Source: SIG469 sp964384255
Lineage (GTDB): Bacteria > Bacillota > Clostridia > Oscillospirales > Oscillospiraceae
Direction of reading: 5' to 3'
NCBI GenBank assembly: GCA_964384255.1
Contig: CAYLKH010000015.1
Coordinates: 1-37,961, forward strand
DNA: 37,961 nucleotides
Numbering within the stretch: the first letter of the stretch is position 1; each line of letters begins with the position of its first letter. Below the pieces are notes generated by a model, which was not told the origin of the DNA, ran no database searches, and was given only the letters and a program-made list of their open reading frames with translations. Positions 31,197-37,961 of the stretch are shown here, one piece after another. The translations under genes and the position numbers were made by a program.

Positions 31197-32900
31197 CTAA
31201 ACAACCGCGCTGCCCATATTTATGGCCCGTTGCAGCTGCCCGTTGCCCTTTCCACCGCTGACTTCCAGCGGCTGCGCCGTATCGACCAGCTGCCCGGTGC
31301 CGCCCGAAGCCGCATCAGGTGCTGCCTGCGCCAGCTGCTGCGAACCGTTCTGGCTTTCCTGCTGCCTGTACCTGTCTATAAGCTCCTGCTTCTTGCCAAT
31401 ATATCCGGCAGGTACTCTTTCCAGATAATCCAAAGTGGTTATCTTGTTGTTAATAAGCAGATTATCCAGCGTCTGCATACTGGCAACCTCGCTCCAATAG
31501 GAGCTTGCACCCACATCCAGCTTCAATGAGATCGGCACCTCCGCCAGCTTTGCATAATCCCACATAATGGTCATCGGCCGGTCCGGGATATTCATCCCAA
31601 AAGGCGTGTTCTGAGTAGGCAGCGAAACCGTCACCGACCGTTCTCCATAGTAGACCCGCATCATATCCACGTATATTCTGCCAAGATCTTCTACGCTTTG
31701 ATAAAAGCTCTGGCTTACCAGCTCAAGGGGAACGTTAGACGCTCTTTGCAGCGCGATTATTGCCGATGTGTTGTCCGGTCTGGTGTCGCCCAGCGCCGCG
31801 TCTGTTGCGCCCATCAGGCTTTGTGTCGTATCCAGCGCCAGCGAAATAAACTGGGCTATCTGAGGTGATATCTGCGCCGGGTCAATTATCCTGGCAACGC
31901 TGTTCATGTCTCCACCGTTGACCCCAATAGCAGCGCCGACCCTGCTGTCCCATGAAGCGACTCTGGTTTTGTCATAAACGATTTTGGGATAAGCCGTAGT
32001 CATCAGGCTTATCATGCTCATGGCAAACAGTTTGTTGATAAATATCTGGTTTGGTATAAGCCCCGTAATAAGCGCCTGCCCGTGATAGCTGTTGGGAATA
32101 TAATCCCAGCTGAGCCATGTAATGGGATAGCGTTTCATCCCCGTGTCCACCGGCTCCGATACCGGTGTGGTCTTGGTGGTTTCAAATTTCCATATGGTAT
32201 CTGTTTCATCGTCACGCCACAGGTAAAGCAGCACCGTGCATTTGTCTGAAACAAGGCTTTGATAGTCGTTTCCGGTATCGTCACCATCAGAACCAATACT
32301 GTCATACACTTCAATGCCGTTGTCCTTTGCTCTTTTCTTAACGGCGCTTACCCGCTCCCGGGTGTCAATGATTATGTAGGGCTGCTTTTCAACTCTGCGT
32401 TCGTTAGGATCTCCAAATTTTACTCTGGTATTGTCCAGTATTTCGGTCACAATATCGCCTTTAACAGCGTTTCCGGTATCAATACTGGTGTCAAAATAGC
32501 TGTAAAGGCAGCTGTCGCCATCCACAGCAGCGTTGCGCACATACTCTCTCAGCATCGAAACCACCCGGTTTCTTTCGAATATGCTGTCAAACTGCTTTGT
32601 CACAATGTCTGCTACCTGGTCTATTTCACTCAATTCATGGGAAGAAGTCGATTCCAGCGGCGAAGCCTGCATTTTAATATTGTCTGTGCAAATGCTCGCC
32701 ACCTGAAATAGGGTGACTCTTTTTAAAAAGTTAAAAACCGGCGTAGGCAAACCGTTAGCCTGGACTCCTTTCCACTGGTCACCTATGAAAAATGCCTCGT
32801 TTTTGCTGACTGTGTCATAAAGCCCTATCTGCTGATTGTAGCTGTGGGCTTTTTCGTATTTTCGCCATACTGATTTTGTGTCCGGTTTCCTGCTTTTCAT
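31197..32900 (-). CDS. Portal protein
   Basis: The 567-residue protein has portal-type content and place. Near the N terminus KNEAFFIGDQWKGVQ and PTPVFNFLKRVTLFQVA are typical of podovirus-like portals of Firmicutes. A helical stem and clip region follow, with SMISLMTTAYPKIVYD near 280-300 and QSLMGATDAALGDTRPDNTSAIIALQ near 350-380. The C-terminal 60 residues are Gln/Gly/Ala-rich and could be a barrel tail. It would form the dodecameric DNA gate. The ATG overlaps the stop of the 70-aa gene upstream (ATGA). Confidence 0.8.
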   Translation of the reverse strand: MKSRKPDTKSVWRKYEKAHSYNQQIGLYDTVSKNEAFFIGDQWKGVQANGLPTPVFNFLKRVTLFQVASICTDNIKMQASPLESTSSHELSEIDQVADIVTKQFDSIFERNRVVSMLREYVRNAAVDGDSCLYSYFDTSIDTGNAVKGDIVTEILDNTRVKFGDPNERRVEKQPYIIIDTRERVSAVKKRAKDNGIEVYDSIGSDGDDTGNDYQSLVSDKCTVLLYLWRDDETDTIWKFETTKTTPVSEPVDTGMKRYPITWLSWDYIPNSYHGQALITGLIPNQIFINKLFAMSMISLMTTAYPKIVYDKTRVASWDSRVGAAIGVNGGDMNSVARIIDPAQISPQIAQFISLALDTTQSLMGATDAALGDTRPDNTSAIIALQRASNVPLELVSQSFYQSVEDLGRIYVDMMRVYYGERSVTVSLPTQNTPFGMNIPDRPMTIMWDYAKLAEVPISLKLDVGASSYWSEVASMQTLDNLLINNKITTLDYLERVPAGYIGKKQELIDRYRQQESQNGSQQLAQAAPDAASGGTGQLVDTAQPLEVSGGKGNGQLQRAINMGSAVV

Positions 32901-33109
32901 TTTTCAGCACCCCCCTGGTACTTCAATATGTTCGCCATCCCGATATCCCATCGTTCCATTTCTCTGTCATCCTGCCGCTCGTCGTCCTTTGCCCGCTGTT
33001 CGTCTTCGGTTCTTTGCTCGTTGAATCTTTTCAGTTCCAAAAGGAACTCATACTGGGTCTTTTCCACGCTCTCAAGATGCCTGATAATGCTTACCAGCAG
33101 TTTTTTCAT
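32897..33109 (-). CDS. 70-aa charged helical protein coupled to the portal
   Basis: From MKKLLVSIIRHLESVEKTQY the protein is almost all helix, with a stretch of Glu/Asp/Arg/Lys (about 30-55) that suggests a coiled coil. AAAGGAG lies 7 nt before the ATG at 33109. The stop overlaps the portal start. It may assist portal folding or assembly; no known family was recognised. The longer in-frame reading (from 33367) runs over a terminator and is rejected. Confidence 0.65.
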   Translation of the reverse strand: MKKLLVSIIRHLESVEKTQYEFLLELKRFNEQRTEDEQRAKDDERQDDREMERWDIGMANILKYQGGAEK

Positions 33110-33126
33110 AAGTTTTCTCCTTTGCT

Positions 33127-33157
33127 CAAAAGTGGGAGAAGCTCGGGCTTCTCCCAC
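33127..33157 (-). terminator. Terminator between capsid and portal genes
   Basis: An 11-bp perfect stem GTGGGAGAAGC/GCTTCTCCCAC with a 4-nt loop, then TTTTG on the minus strand. A partial stop here would give more capsid transcript than portal transcript. Confidence 0.75.
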
Positions 33158-33185
33158 CTGGTTTAGTGGTCGTTTTGTATATGGC

Positions 33186-34013
33186 TTATGACGCGCTGCC
33201 GTAAACGTAAACAGCGTCCTTCTTGGCGTCCAGCACAAAAGCGTCAAACAGTATCCTGCCTTCCACCAGCCAGCCGTTAATGCCAGGAGGGTCCTCATGA
33301 GTCTTATATTCCTTGAGCTTAAAAGGCGACAGCACTGCCGATTTATGAACCACCATAAAGTAAACATTGTCAGGCATCCAGCTGTCAGGGACCTTGATTA
33401 CCTTCATGCCATTGATGTCGCCAACTTCGCCTTTGACTATCGCCTTTGTGCCGGGGTTTTCCAGGGCGGCAAATGCGTCGCACTGCGCCAGTACCTTGTA
33501 AACACTGGCTTTCATATACAGCACCCGGCCTTCGGCAGGAACAAGTTTGTTGTCCAGATACGCCCCCGCATCAAAGATGTGGCCCACAACAGTACTTTTC
33601 GTCGGAGCAGCGCCGGTTTCGTTATGTCCTGCGTTTTCTGCCCACTGGGCAAAGCGATATTTGTCAACATACGGGGTAACAACCTCGTCAATAGTTGCCT
33701 GCAACCTTTTTCCTGCTCTGCTTTTGACCTTGTTGGTGTCTTCGTCGTTACCCTTGTCGATGGTATAAGTGAAACTCTTATCCTGAGTAACGCTCAACTC
33801 CTGCAAGGTGTCTCCCAGCTCGGCAGGAGTGCCGTATCTGTCAGAGCCGGTACGGCTGTAATCATTCAGGGTGGGGGCATCAACGGAATAGACCTGTACG
33901 GTCTTTACCCCGCTCCAGTCGTAATCGTTGTTGAACCGGCCTTCGGTCTTAGATCTGCTTGCAAATCTCTCTGCTACCTTATCTGCGTATTTGGTTGCTG
34001 CGTTAATTGCCAT
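33186..34013 (-). CDS. Major capsid protein (HK97/P22-like fold expected)
   Basis: The 275-residue protein follows the scaffold gene and precedes a terminator, as major capsid genes do. Its middle carries EVVTPYVDKYRFAQWAENAG and GHIFDAGAYLDNKLVPAEGRVLYM, typical of the axial domain of small-phage coat proteins, and it ends with the strands GWLVEGRILFDAFVLDAKKDAVYVYG. AAAGGAAG lies before the ATG. No cleavage site or delta-domain is seen, which agrees with a separate scaffold gene. Confidence 0.78.
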   Translation of the reverse strand: MAINAATKYADKVAERFASRSKTEGRFNNDYDWSGVKTVQVYSVDAPTLNDYSRTGSDRYGTPAELGDTLQELSVTQDKSFTYTIDKGNDEDTNKVKSRAGKRLQATIDEVVTPYVDKYRFAQWAENAGHNETGAAPTKSTVVGHIFDAGAYLDNKLVPAEGRVLYMKASVYKVLAQCDAFAALENPGTKAIVKGEVGDINGMKVIKVPDSWMPDNVYFMVVHKSAVLSPFKLKEYKTHEDPPGINGWLVEGRILFDAFVLDAKKDAVYVYGSAS

Positions 34014-34038
34014 TTTTATCTTCCTTTCCTGGCGTTCT

Positions 34039-34881
34039 TTAATCTGCCATGAACGCCGTAATAAACGGATCGTCTTCCTGACTGTCTCCGCTGCTCTGTC
34101 TTGTGCCAGTAGAAGTCTGTTTGTTTTTAGCGTTCTGGGTCTGCGCCTTCAGCTGTGATTTCAGATTTTCGATTTCTGCATCCTTCTGGCTGCTGAGCCA
34201 GTCGCTGTATGCAGTGGTCAACAGGGTATCATCTGTTACCTTGTCCCAAACCTCCTGAGGAATCTCCTTCAGGGAAACGTTATACTTATCCTGAAATGCT
34301 TTCAGATCAGCTCTTACCCTGGTTAATCTGGCTGCGTTTGCGTCAGTTACCGCCTGTTGCTGCTGGGTTTGCTGCTTGAGGGCGCTTTCCGCTTTTGTCC
34401 GCGCCAGATGTTCAGTTGCCGTTTCCTTGCTCATTCCCTGTGCCACAAGCCGCTGTACCTGCAAGTGGTCAGCATACTGCTGCACATTCATTCCTTTAGC
34501 CTGTGCCAGCTGCGTTACCAAATCGACTATACTCTCGTTGGTTTTGCGATAGTTCATCAATTCGTCACGCTGCGAACGTATACGGGCGTAATCCATCCCC
34601 TGCTGCGCCAGAGCCTTCATTTCCTCTCTGGATACTTCCTTTTCGACCCCCAAATGCTTGAGCGTGAATTTCTCTTCCTGGGCCTCAGGCTGTTCCTTAG
34701 AGCTTTCATTGCCTTTCAAACCAGTGGTTTGCTGATTCTCGGCATTAGTTTCATACTCGGCAGCTTTGTCCCCGCTGTCGGCACTCTGTTCTTCTTCGAC
34801 AGGGGTCTGGTTGCCCTCGTCGAATTCGTCCATTATGTCGCTCCAGTCTTCGGTATATACGTCCATTGCTTCTTCGTTCAT
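34039..34881 (-). CDS. Scaffold/capsid assembly protein
   Basis: The 280-residue protein is very acidic at first (EDWSDIMDEFDEGNQ), Gln/Glu-rich after that, and coiled-coil-like from about 110 to 250. The pattern and its place between terminase and capsid are those of scaffolds, which fill the procapsid and leave before DNA enters. AAAGGAG lies 6 nt before the ATG at 34881; the ATG at 34911 has no such site. Confidence 0.75.
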   Translation of the reverse strand: MNEEAMDVYTEDWSDIMDEFDEGNQTPVEEEQSADSGDKAAEYETNAENQQTTGLKGNESSKEQPEAQEEKFTLKHLGVEKEVSREEMKALAQQGMDYARIRSQRDELMNYRKTNESIVDLVTQLAQAKGMNVQQYADHLQVQRLVAQGMSKETATEHLARTKAESALKQQTQQQQAVTDANAARLTRVRADLKAFQDKYNVSLKEIPQEVWDKVTDDTLLTTAYSDWLSSQKDAEIENLKSQLKAQTQNAKNKQTSTGTRQSSGDSQEDDPFITAFMAD

Positions 34882-34926
34882 TGTCTGCTCCTTTCGGCCA
34901 TGGTGGGCCACGTCGGCGGCGTTGGT

Positions 34927-36318
34927 TTACGCCGTATAATTTAAGTATCCTCTGTTCATTTCTCCGCCACACATCGCTTCGTCATATTCAGATTCGGTAT
35001 CTGGTTCGTCCCAATCTTCAATAACGATGCTCTTAAACGCCTTCATGGTACGCATTTGCGCAAAATACCTCAAAGCATCGGGGAAGTGTGTAATATCGTG
35101 TGGCTCTGTAGCTACGTCACTGGGGTTTTTGTCGCTGTGCTGCAACGACGGCAGATTGTCTATCAGTCTGGTGCATTCGCTGGATATCATCAGCCCCGGT
35201 TTTCCGTCGTCCATGGGTTTCAGCAGCTCCTTCAGCGCCATCCACCCCTGCACTCTGCTGTTGTTGGCCTTGACCAATCCCAGCCCGCATTGGGTAAATA
35301 TTTCCGCCATCGTTCGCCCGGTGTCCTTCTGGGTACTCCACATATCAGGCGGCGCGATGGTAAATTCAATATGTTCTCTGTCCGGTGTGCAGTCCAGCGC
35401 CAGCTTTCCTGCTTCCGAAACTATAAGCCCGCTGCCCCCGGTTTCCCTGTAGACCCAGCACCTGCCGTCAAAATCTACTGCTATCCAAAGGCAGGCAAAC
35501 ATATCCAGGCCATAGTCAAATACTCTATACTTTTTCCACTCGCCCGGAATGGTGAAGGGCTTGAATACATGGGTTTTTTCTGTAAATTCCGGGAAAAAAG
35601 TACCCGCCAAAGCGTCCCAGTCACCAAACCTGTGCGCCCGGTAAATATCCTCCGGCAGCAGCTCCAGCGCTGCCACATAGTCCGGGCTTGATTTCATCAG
35701 GTCAACGTTGTCTTCAACCGTTGCCGGTATAAACACATAATCCTTTGGCTCTTCCTTTTCATTAAAGTTCCTTGTAACGAATATTCTCTTGACCCAGTTG
35801 TGGCCTATACCGCCGGGATTGCAGGTCAGGAACATTCTTTTTGAAAAACTGTTGACACCTCGAACACACGCCGCTAACGCACGGAACTCCCGCTCGGTAA
35901 AATGGGTCGCTTCGTCAATAAATATCCAGTCCCATTCCTGACCCTGATATTCGTCTATCGCCCCATAGCTTTGCAGGTGTCCAAACTTGATTATTGAGCC
36001 GTTAACAAAAAACATGGTGTGCATAGTGGAGTTATATTGCCCCACCGTGGCCGGGACCACACTTTTGATAGGCTCTATCAGAGTGTTTTCCAACTCCGGA
36101 TACGTCCGCCGCATTATCAGTATCTTTATCCCTGCGTTTTTAATGGCACCGCCCACGGCCTTTGTCCTTACAGCCCATGTCTTGCCGCCGCCTCGTGCGC
36201 CACCGTACGCTACATATTTTTCCTTGCTGCTGAAAAACTCTTCCTGCGCCTTGCTGTTAGGTCTGCCAAGGTCTATAGTTGCGCAGGAACTTTTAGATTT
36301 CGCCGTCTTCCTTGCCAT
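34927..36318 (-). CDS. Terminase large subunit
   Basis: The 463-residue ATPase/nuclease pumps and cuts phage DNA. The Walker A is GGARGGGKT (39-47) and the Walker B is WIFIDEATHF (131-140), with D135 and E136 as the Mg and catalytic pair. The coupling motif FLTCNPGG is near 160. The RNase-H-like nuclease starts about residue 270 (FDYGLDMFACLWIAVD), with a last acidic motif HFPDALRYF near 415. Length is normal. Its start lies 3 nt after the stop of the fibre-like gene, with no clear ribosome binding site, so translation is probably coupled. No small terminase gene is seen next to it. Confidence 0.92.
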   Translation of the reverse strand: MARKTAKSKSSCATIDLGRPNSKAQEEFFSSKEKYVAYGGARGGGKTWAVRTKAVGGAIKNAGIKILIMRRTYPELENTLIEPIKSVVPATVGQYNSTMHTMFFVNGSIIKFGHLQSYGAIDEYQGQEWDWIFIDEATHFTEREFRALAACVRGVNSFSKRMFLTCNPGGIGHNWVKRIFVTRNFNEKEEPKDYVFIPATVEDNVDLMKSSPDYVAALELLPEDIYRAHRFGDWDALAGTFFPEFTEKTHVFKPFTIPGEWKKYRVFDYGLDMFACLWIAVDFDGRCWVYRETGGSGLIVSEAGKLALDCTPDREHIEFTIAPPDMWSTQKDTGRTMAEIFTQCGLGLVKANNSRVQGWMALKELLKPMDDGKPGLMISSECTRLIDNLPSLQHSDKNPSDVATEPHDITHFPDALRYFAQMRTMKAFKSIVIEDWDEPDTESEYDEAMCGGEMNRGYLNYTA

Positions 36319-36321
36319 AGG

Positions 36322-37320
36322 CTAAATCACAAAGACCGCTCCGTTATACAGGTCTACAAAGCCCTTGCTTGCTTCAACGCTGACCTTCAACGCCGCAGTC
36401 GCTTTATCATAAGGCGCGGTGAAGCTGATTTCCGTGCAGCTGCCACCATCCGGAGTAACCGTCTGCTTTTCTCCCTGCTGTGTCATCCCGGTTTCTTCTC
36501 CGTCTTCATCCACCAGTGAAGCCAATACCTCTGTCCCGTCTTCCTTATACACCTGAATATACGCCCAGGCTTCGCTGTGACCCATGCTGCCCAGGTCTTC
36601 CACATCAGTCTTGAGCCAGCCGGTTTCCGGCGCAGGTGTAATGTTGAATTTGATATATGGCACTCCCAGTGTAGAACTGTAGACGTAGCCGGTGCTGTCT
36701 GAGGTACCCTTTTTCAGGTAACCTTTCAACACGTCGCCCTTGTGTATGGCTATGGGTGCGCTGCTGAGGTCCAGTGTTCTGACTGCTCTTGTGGTGGTCA
36801 GGGCAATTTTTACATTGTGCTTATATGTGCTGCCGAAGTAGCACTCAGCCAGGTAACAGTTACCGGAGGATGCAGTCTTTGCATCTATCTCAAGGGAAGT
36901 TATATAGCCGGTAGCCGGTGCCACAAAGTTGAAAGAACATCCCTCTTCGCCCAGAGTATTCGACACGTCGCCTGCTTCGCCGTGGGCGTAGCTTGTCATG
37001 TAGGGCGAAAATACATAGCCCCCGGCTTCCGACATCAGCAGCGCACCATCAGAGGCTTCGGCAGCGGTAGAATCGAACCATCCAAACACCATCCCCGACT
37101 TTTCCGCCGTATCCTGCCCTGGCCTCTCTATGTACCGCAGTGCCTTCATGTTGTTATAGGCGTTTATCCTGGCCGCCGTTGCTGCGACCTCAAACCCTTT
37201 TACCACCGGTCCCAGTGCCGCATCAAGCTTTTCATTATCTTTATTCATTTCCCTGTAGCTCATCCGCTCCGATCCGTCCCAAAGCGTCAGGCCAAGGTTT
37301 TCAGTAACGTTCGTACTCAC
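36322..37320 (-). CDS. Receptor-binding / tail-fibre-like protein
   Basis: The 332-residue protein starts with a GTG at 37320 that has AAGGAG 9 nt upstream; an earlier ATG at 37386 lies inside the previous gene. The N terminus (TNVTENLGLTLWD then MNKDNEKLDAALG) is the type that anchors fibres in phages of Firmicutes. The rest is beta-rich with two lobes, one near 120-240 and one near 250-332. It could bind the cell surface. It lies upstream of terminase, not at the end of the tail genes, an unusual place. Confidence in the role is moderate. Confidence 0.55.
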   Translation of the reverse strand: MSTNVTENLGLTLWDGSERMSYREMNKDNEKLDAALGPVVKGFEVAATAARINAYNNMKALRYIERPGQDTAEKSGMVFGWFDSTAAEASDGALLMSEAGGYVFSPYMTSYAHGEAGDVSNTLGEEGCSFNFVAPATGYITSLEIDAKTASSGNCYLAECYFGSTYKHNVKIALTTTRAVRTLDLSSAPIAIHKGDVLKGYLKKGTSDSTGYVYSSTLGVPYIKFNITPAPETGWLKTDVEDLGSMGHSEAWAYIQVYKEDGTEVLASLVDEDGEETGMTQQGEKQTVTPDGGSCTEISFTAPYDKATAALKVSVEASKGFVDLYNGAVFVI

Positions 37321-37333
37321 TTTTTCGATCTCC

Positions 37334-37870
37334 TTAGTAGAATATAACCAGCCTGCCCGGATATCCGGCATCGGCAGTAAGCACAAGATTCAGAGATTCG
37401 TCCATATGCGCACAGGTACAGGCCGTGTTCCATGTGTTTGTGTGGTAAACGCCGTCTATTTCTTCATAAAACCCGGCCATTATAAAAGGCACGGTGCATC
37501 CGTGGGTATCCTTGTCCAGCGTCAAAACCGCCTTGTCTTCGTCTCCCACCCAGCTATCTTCCTCAAAATATACGATAGCCTTGTTTATCGGGTCTTCCAG
37601 CATAACATTTGTTACGCTTCCCGGCGAAAGCTGACCCATAACAAAGCCTGCTGCCAGTTCATCGGCATATTCCTTAGTGCCTTTTGCCAGCTCCGTTTCC
37701 TGAGACGCTATCCCGGGAAGGAGGACGTTGTTAATATATGCCTGGATGGTCAGCCCCGCACGGTCAAAGGACGCTTTTAACTCGTCTGCTGTCATACCGC
37801 CAACATCATTAGGCTCATTATCCAGCGCCGATATTATATTCAAATCGTCTTCAAGCTTTTCAATAGCCAC
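37334..37870 (-). CDS. Tail-fibre-like protein with conserved N-terminal anchor
   Basis: The 178-residue protein opens with a GTG (GGGGGTGAAAAG before it). Its first 60 residues (LEDDLNIISALDNEPND then MTADELKASFDRAG) are of a kind often found at the start of clostridial phage fibre and baseplate proteins. A short helix leads to a beta-rich second half (about 95-178). It ends 13 nt before the next fibre-like gene, so both are likely made together. Confidence 0.6.
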   Translation of the reverse strand: MAIEKLEDDLNIISALDNEPNDVGGMTADELKASFDRAGLTIQAYINNVLLPGIASQETELAKGTKEYADELAAGFVMGQLSPGSVTNVMLEDPINKAIVYFEEDSWVGDEDKAVLTLDKDTHGCTVPFIMAGFYEEIDGVYHTNTWNTACTCAHMDESLNLVLTADAGYPGRLVIFY

Positions 37871-37898
37871 CTTTTCACCCCCAGTTCCTGTTCATTTG

Positions 37899-37961
37899 TC
37901 ATATCTCTTTCAGCTTTACCCACAGATCATGGACAAAGCTGGGTCCGCGGCCCAGTGCAAT
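37899..37961 (-). CDS. C-terminal end of an unknown phage gene (partial)
   Basis: Reading from the window edge, one frame stays open for 20 codons (ending FVHDLWVKLKEI) and stops with TGA at 37899. It is 28 nt upstream of the next start. Too little is visible to name a product. Confidence 0.45.
   Translation of the reverse strand: MALGRGPSFVHDLWVKLKEI

Larger units (their letters stand above)
19185..37961. mobile_element. Podovirus-like prophage, late region (partial)
   Basis: From the tRNA 3' fragment to the right edge every gene is on the minus strand and of phage late type: fibre-like proteins, large terminase, scaffold, capsid, portal, connector, tail protein and two very large virion proteins. 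The last late gene ends 125 nt from the attachment site. Small tail genes of long-tailed phages (tape measure with chaperones, major tail tube) are absent, which favours a short-tailed phage. Integrase, repressor and lysis genes must lie beyond the right edge. Confidence 0.85.

Noticed and set aside
32897..33367. The long 156-codon version of the gene before the portal
   Set aside because: Its first 86 codons run over the capsid gene end and a terminator; the ATG at 33109 has a proper ribosome binding site.
37840..37902. A 20-aa frame (MTNEQELGVK...) overlapping the start of the 178-aa gene
   Set aside because: It has an ATGA overlap with the partial gene but no ribosome binding site of its own and no wider support; it is probably chance.

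Overview
The window looks like a piece of a gut-type clostridial genome (Firmicutes, Oscillospirales-like). Ribosome binding sites are strong AGGAGG types, promoters are sigma-A-like with 17-nt spacers, intrinsic terminators are common, and there are a lipobox substrate-binding protein, a yybP-ykoY riboswitch and a PepV-type dipeptidase. A 10-N gap inside a repetitive coding tract suggests a draft or metagenome assembly. This placement rests on gene style only; no search was run.

Bases 1-18.6 kb are chromosomal. A 55-aa zinc-ribbon microprotein is followed by a translationally coupled MaoC-like hydratase/GNAT pair on the minus strand. Divergent from that pair is a FadH/BaiCD/enoate-reductase-type flavoprotein (668 aa). 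Then come birA (minus), a 646-aa right-handed beta-helix protein with a Gly-Gly-Pro-rich tract, and 11 nt later a second FadH/BaiCD-type flavoprotein (638 aa). A 181-aa protein built around a (GGP)n tract follows. Next are a PII-type Ca/Mn P-type ATPase (minus) behind a well-formed yybP-ykoY manganese riboswitch with its own terminator, an M20 dipeptidase (minus), and a second beta-helix/GGP paralogue interrupted by the assembly gap. The region ends with an orphan extracellular solute-binding lipoprotein. The two beta-helix proteins share the same beta-sandwich-like module at both ends, have no signal peptide, and one lies in an apparent operon with an enoate-reductase-like enzyme. This is the best candidate here for an undescribed system.

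Bases 18.6-19.34 kb are a junction. It holds a frameshifted fragment of a phage nuclease domain, a structured array of small hairpins separated by GTGAAAT/ATTTCAC heptamers, a strong terminator, and the 3' end only (T-arm, acceptor, CCA) of a tRNA. These are followed by repeated 11-mers that look like integrase arm sites. I read this as a prophage attachment site.

Bases 19.2-38 kb are the late region of a podovirus-like prophage, all on the minus strand and running off the right edge. In transcription order it holds the end of an unknown gene, two receptor-binding/tail-fibre-like proteins, large terminase, scaffold, major capsid protein, a 70-aa protein coupled to the portal, portal, a head-tail connector, a 685-aa tail/propeller-like protein, a 1119-aa repeat plus coiled-coil virion protein, and a 1974-aa polyvalent protein carrying a PBECR-like nuclease domain. 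The integrase, lysis genes and repressor are not in the window.
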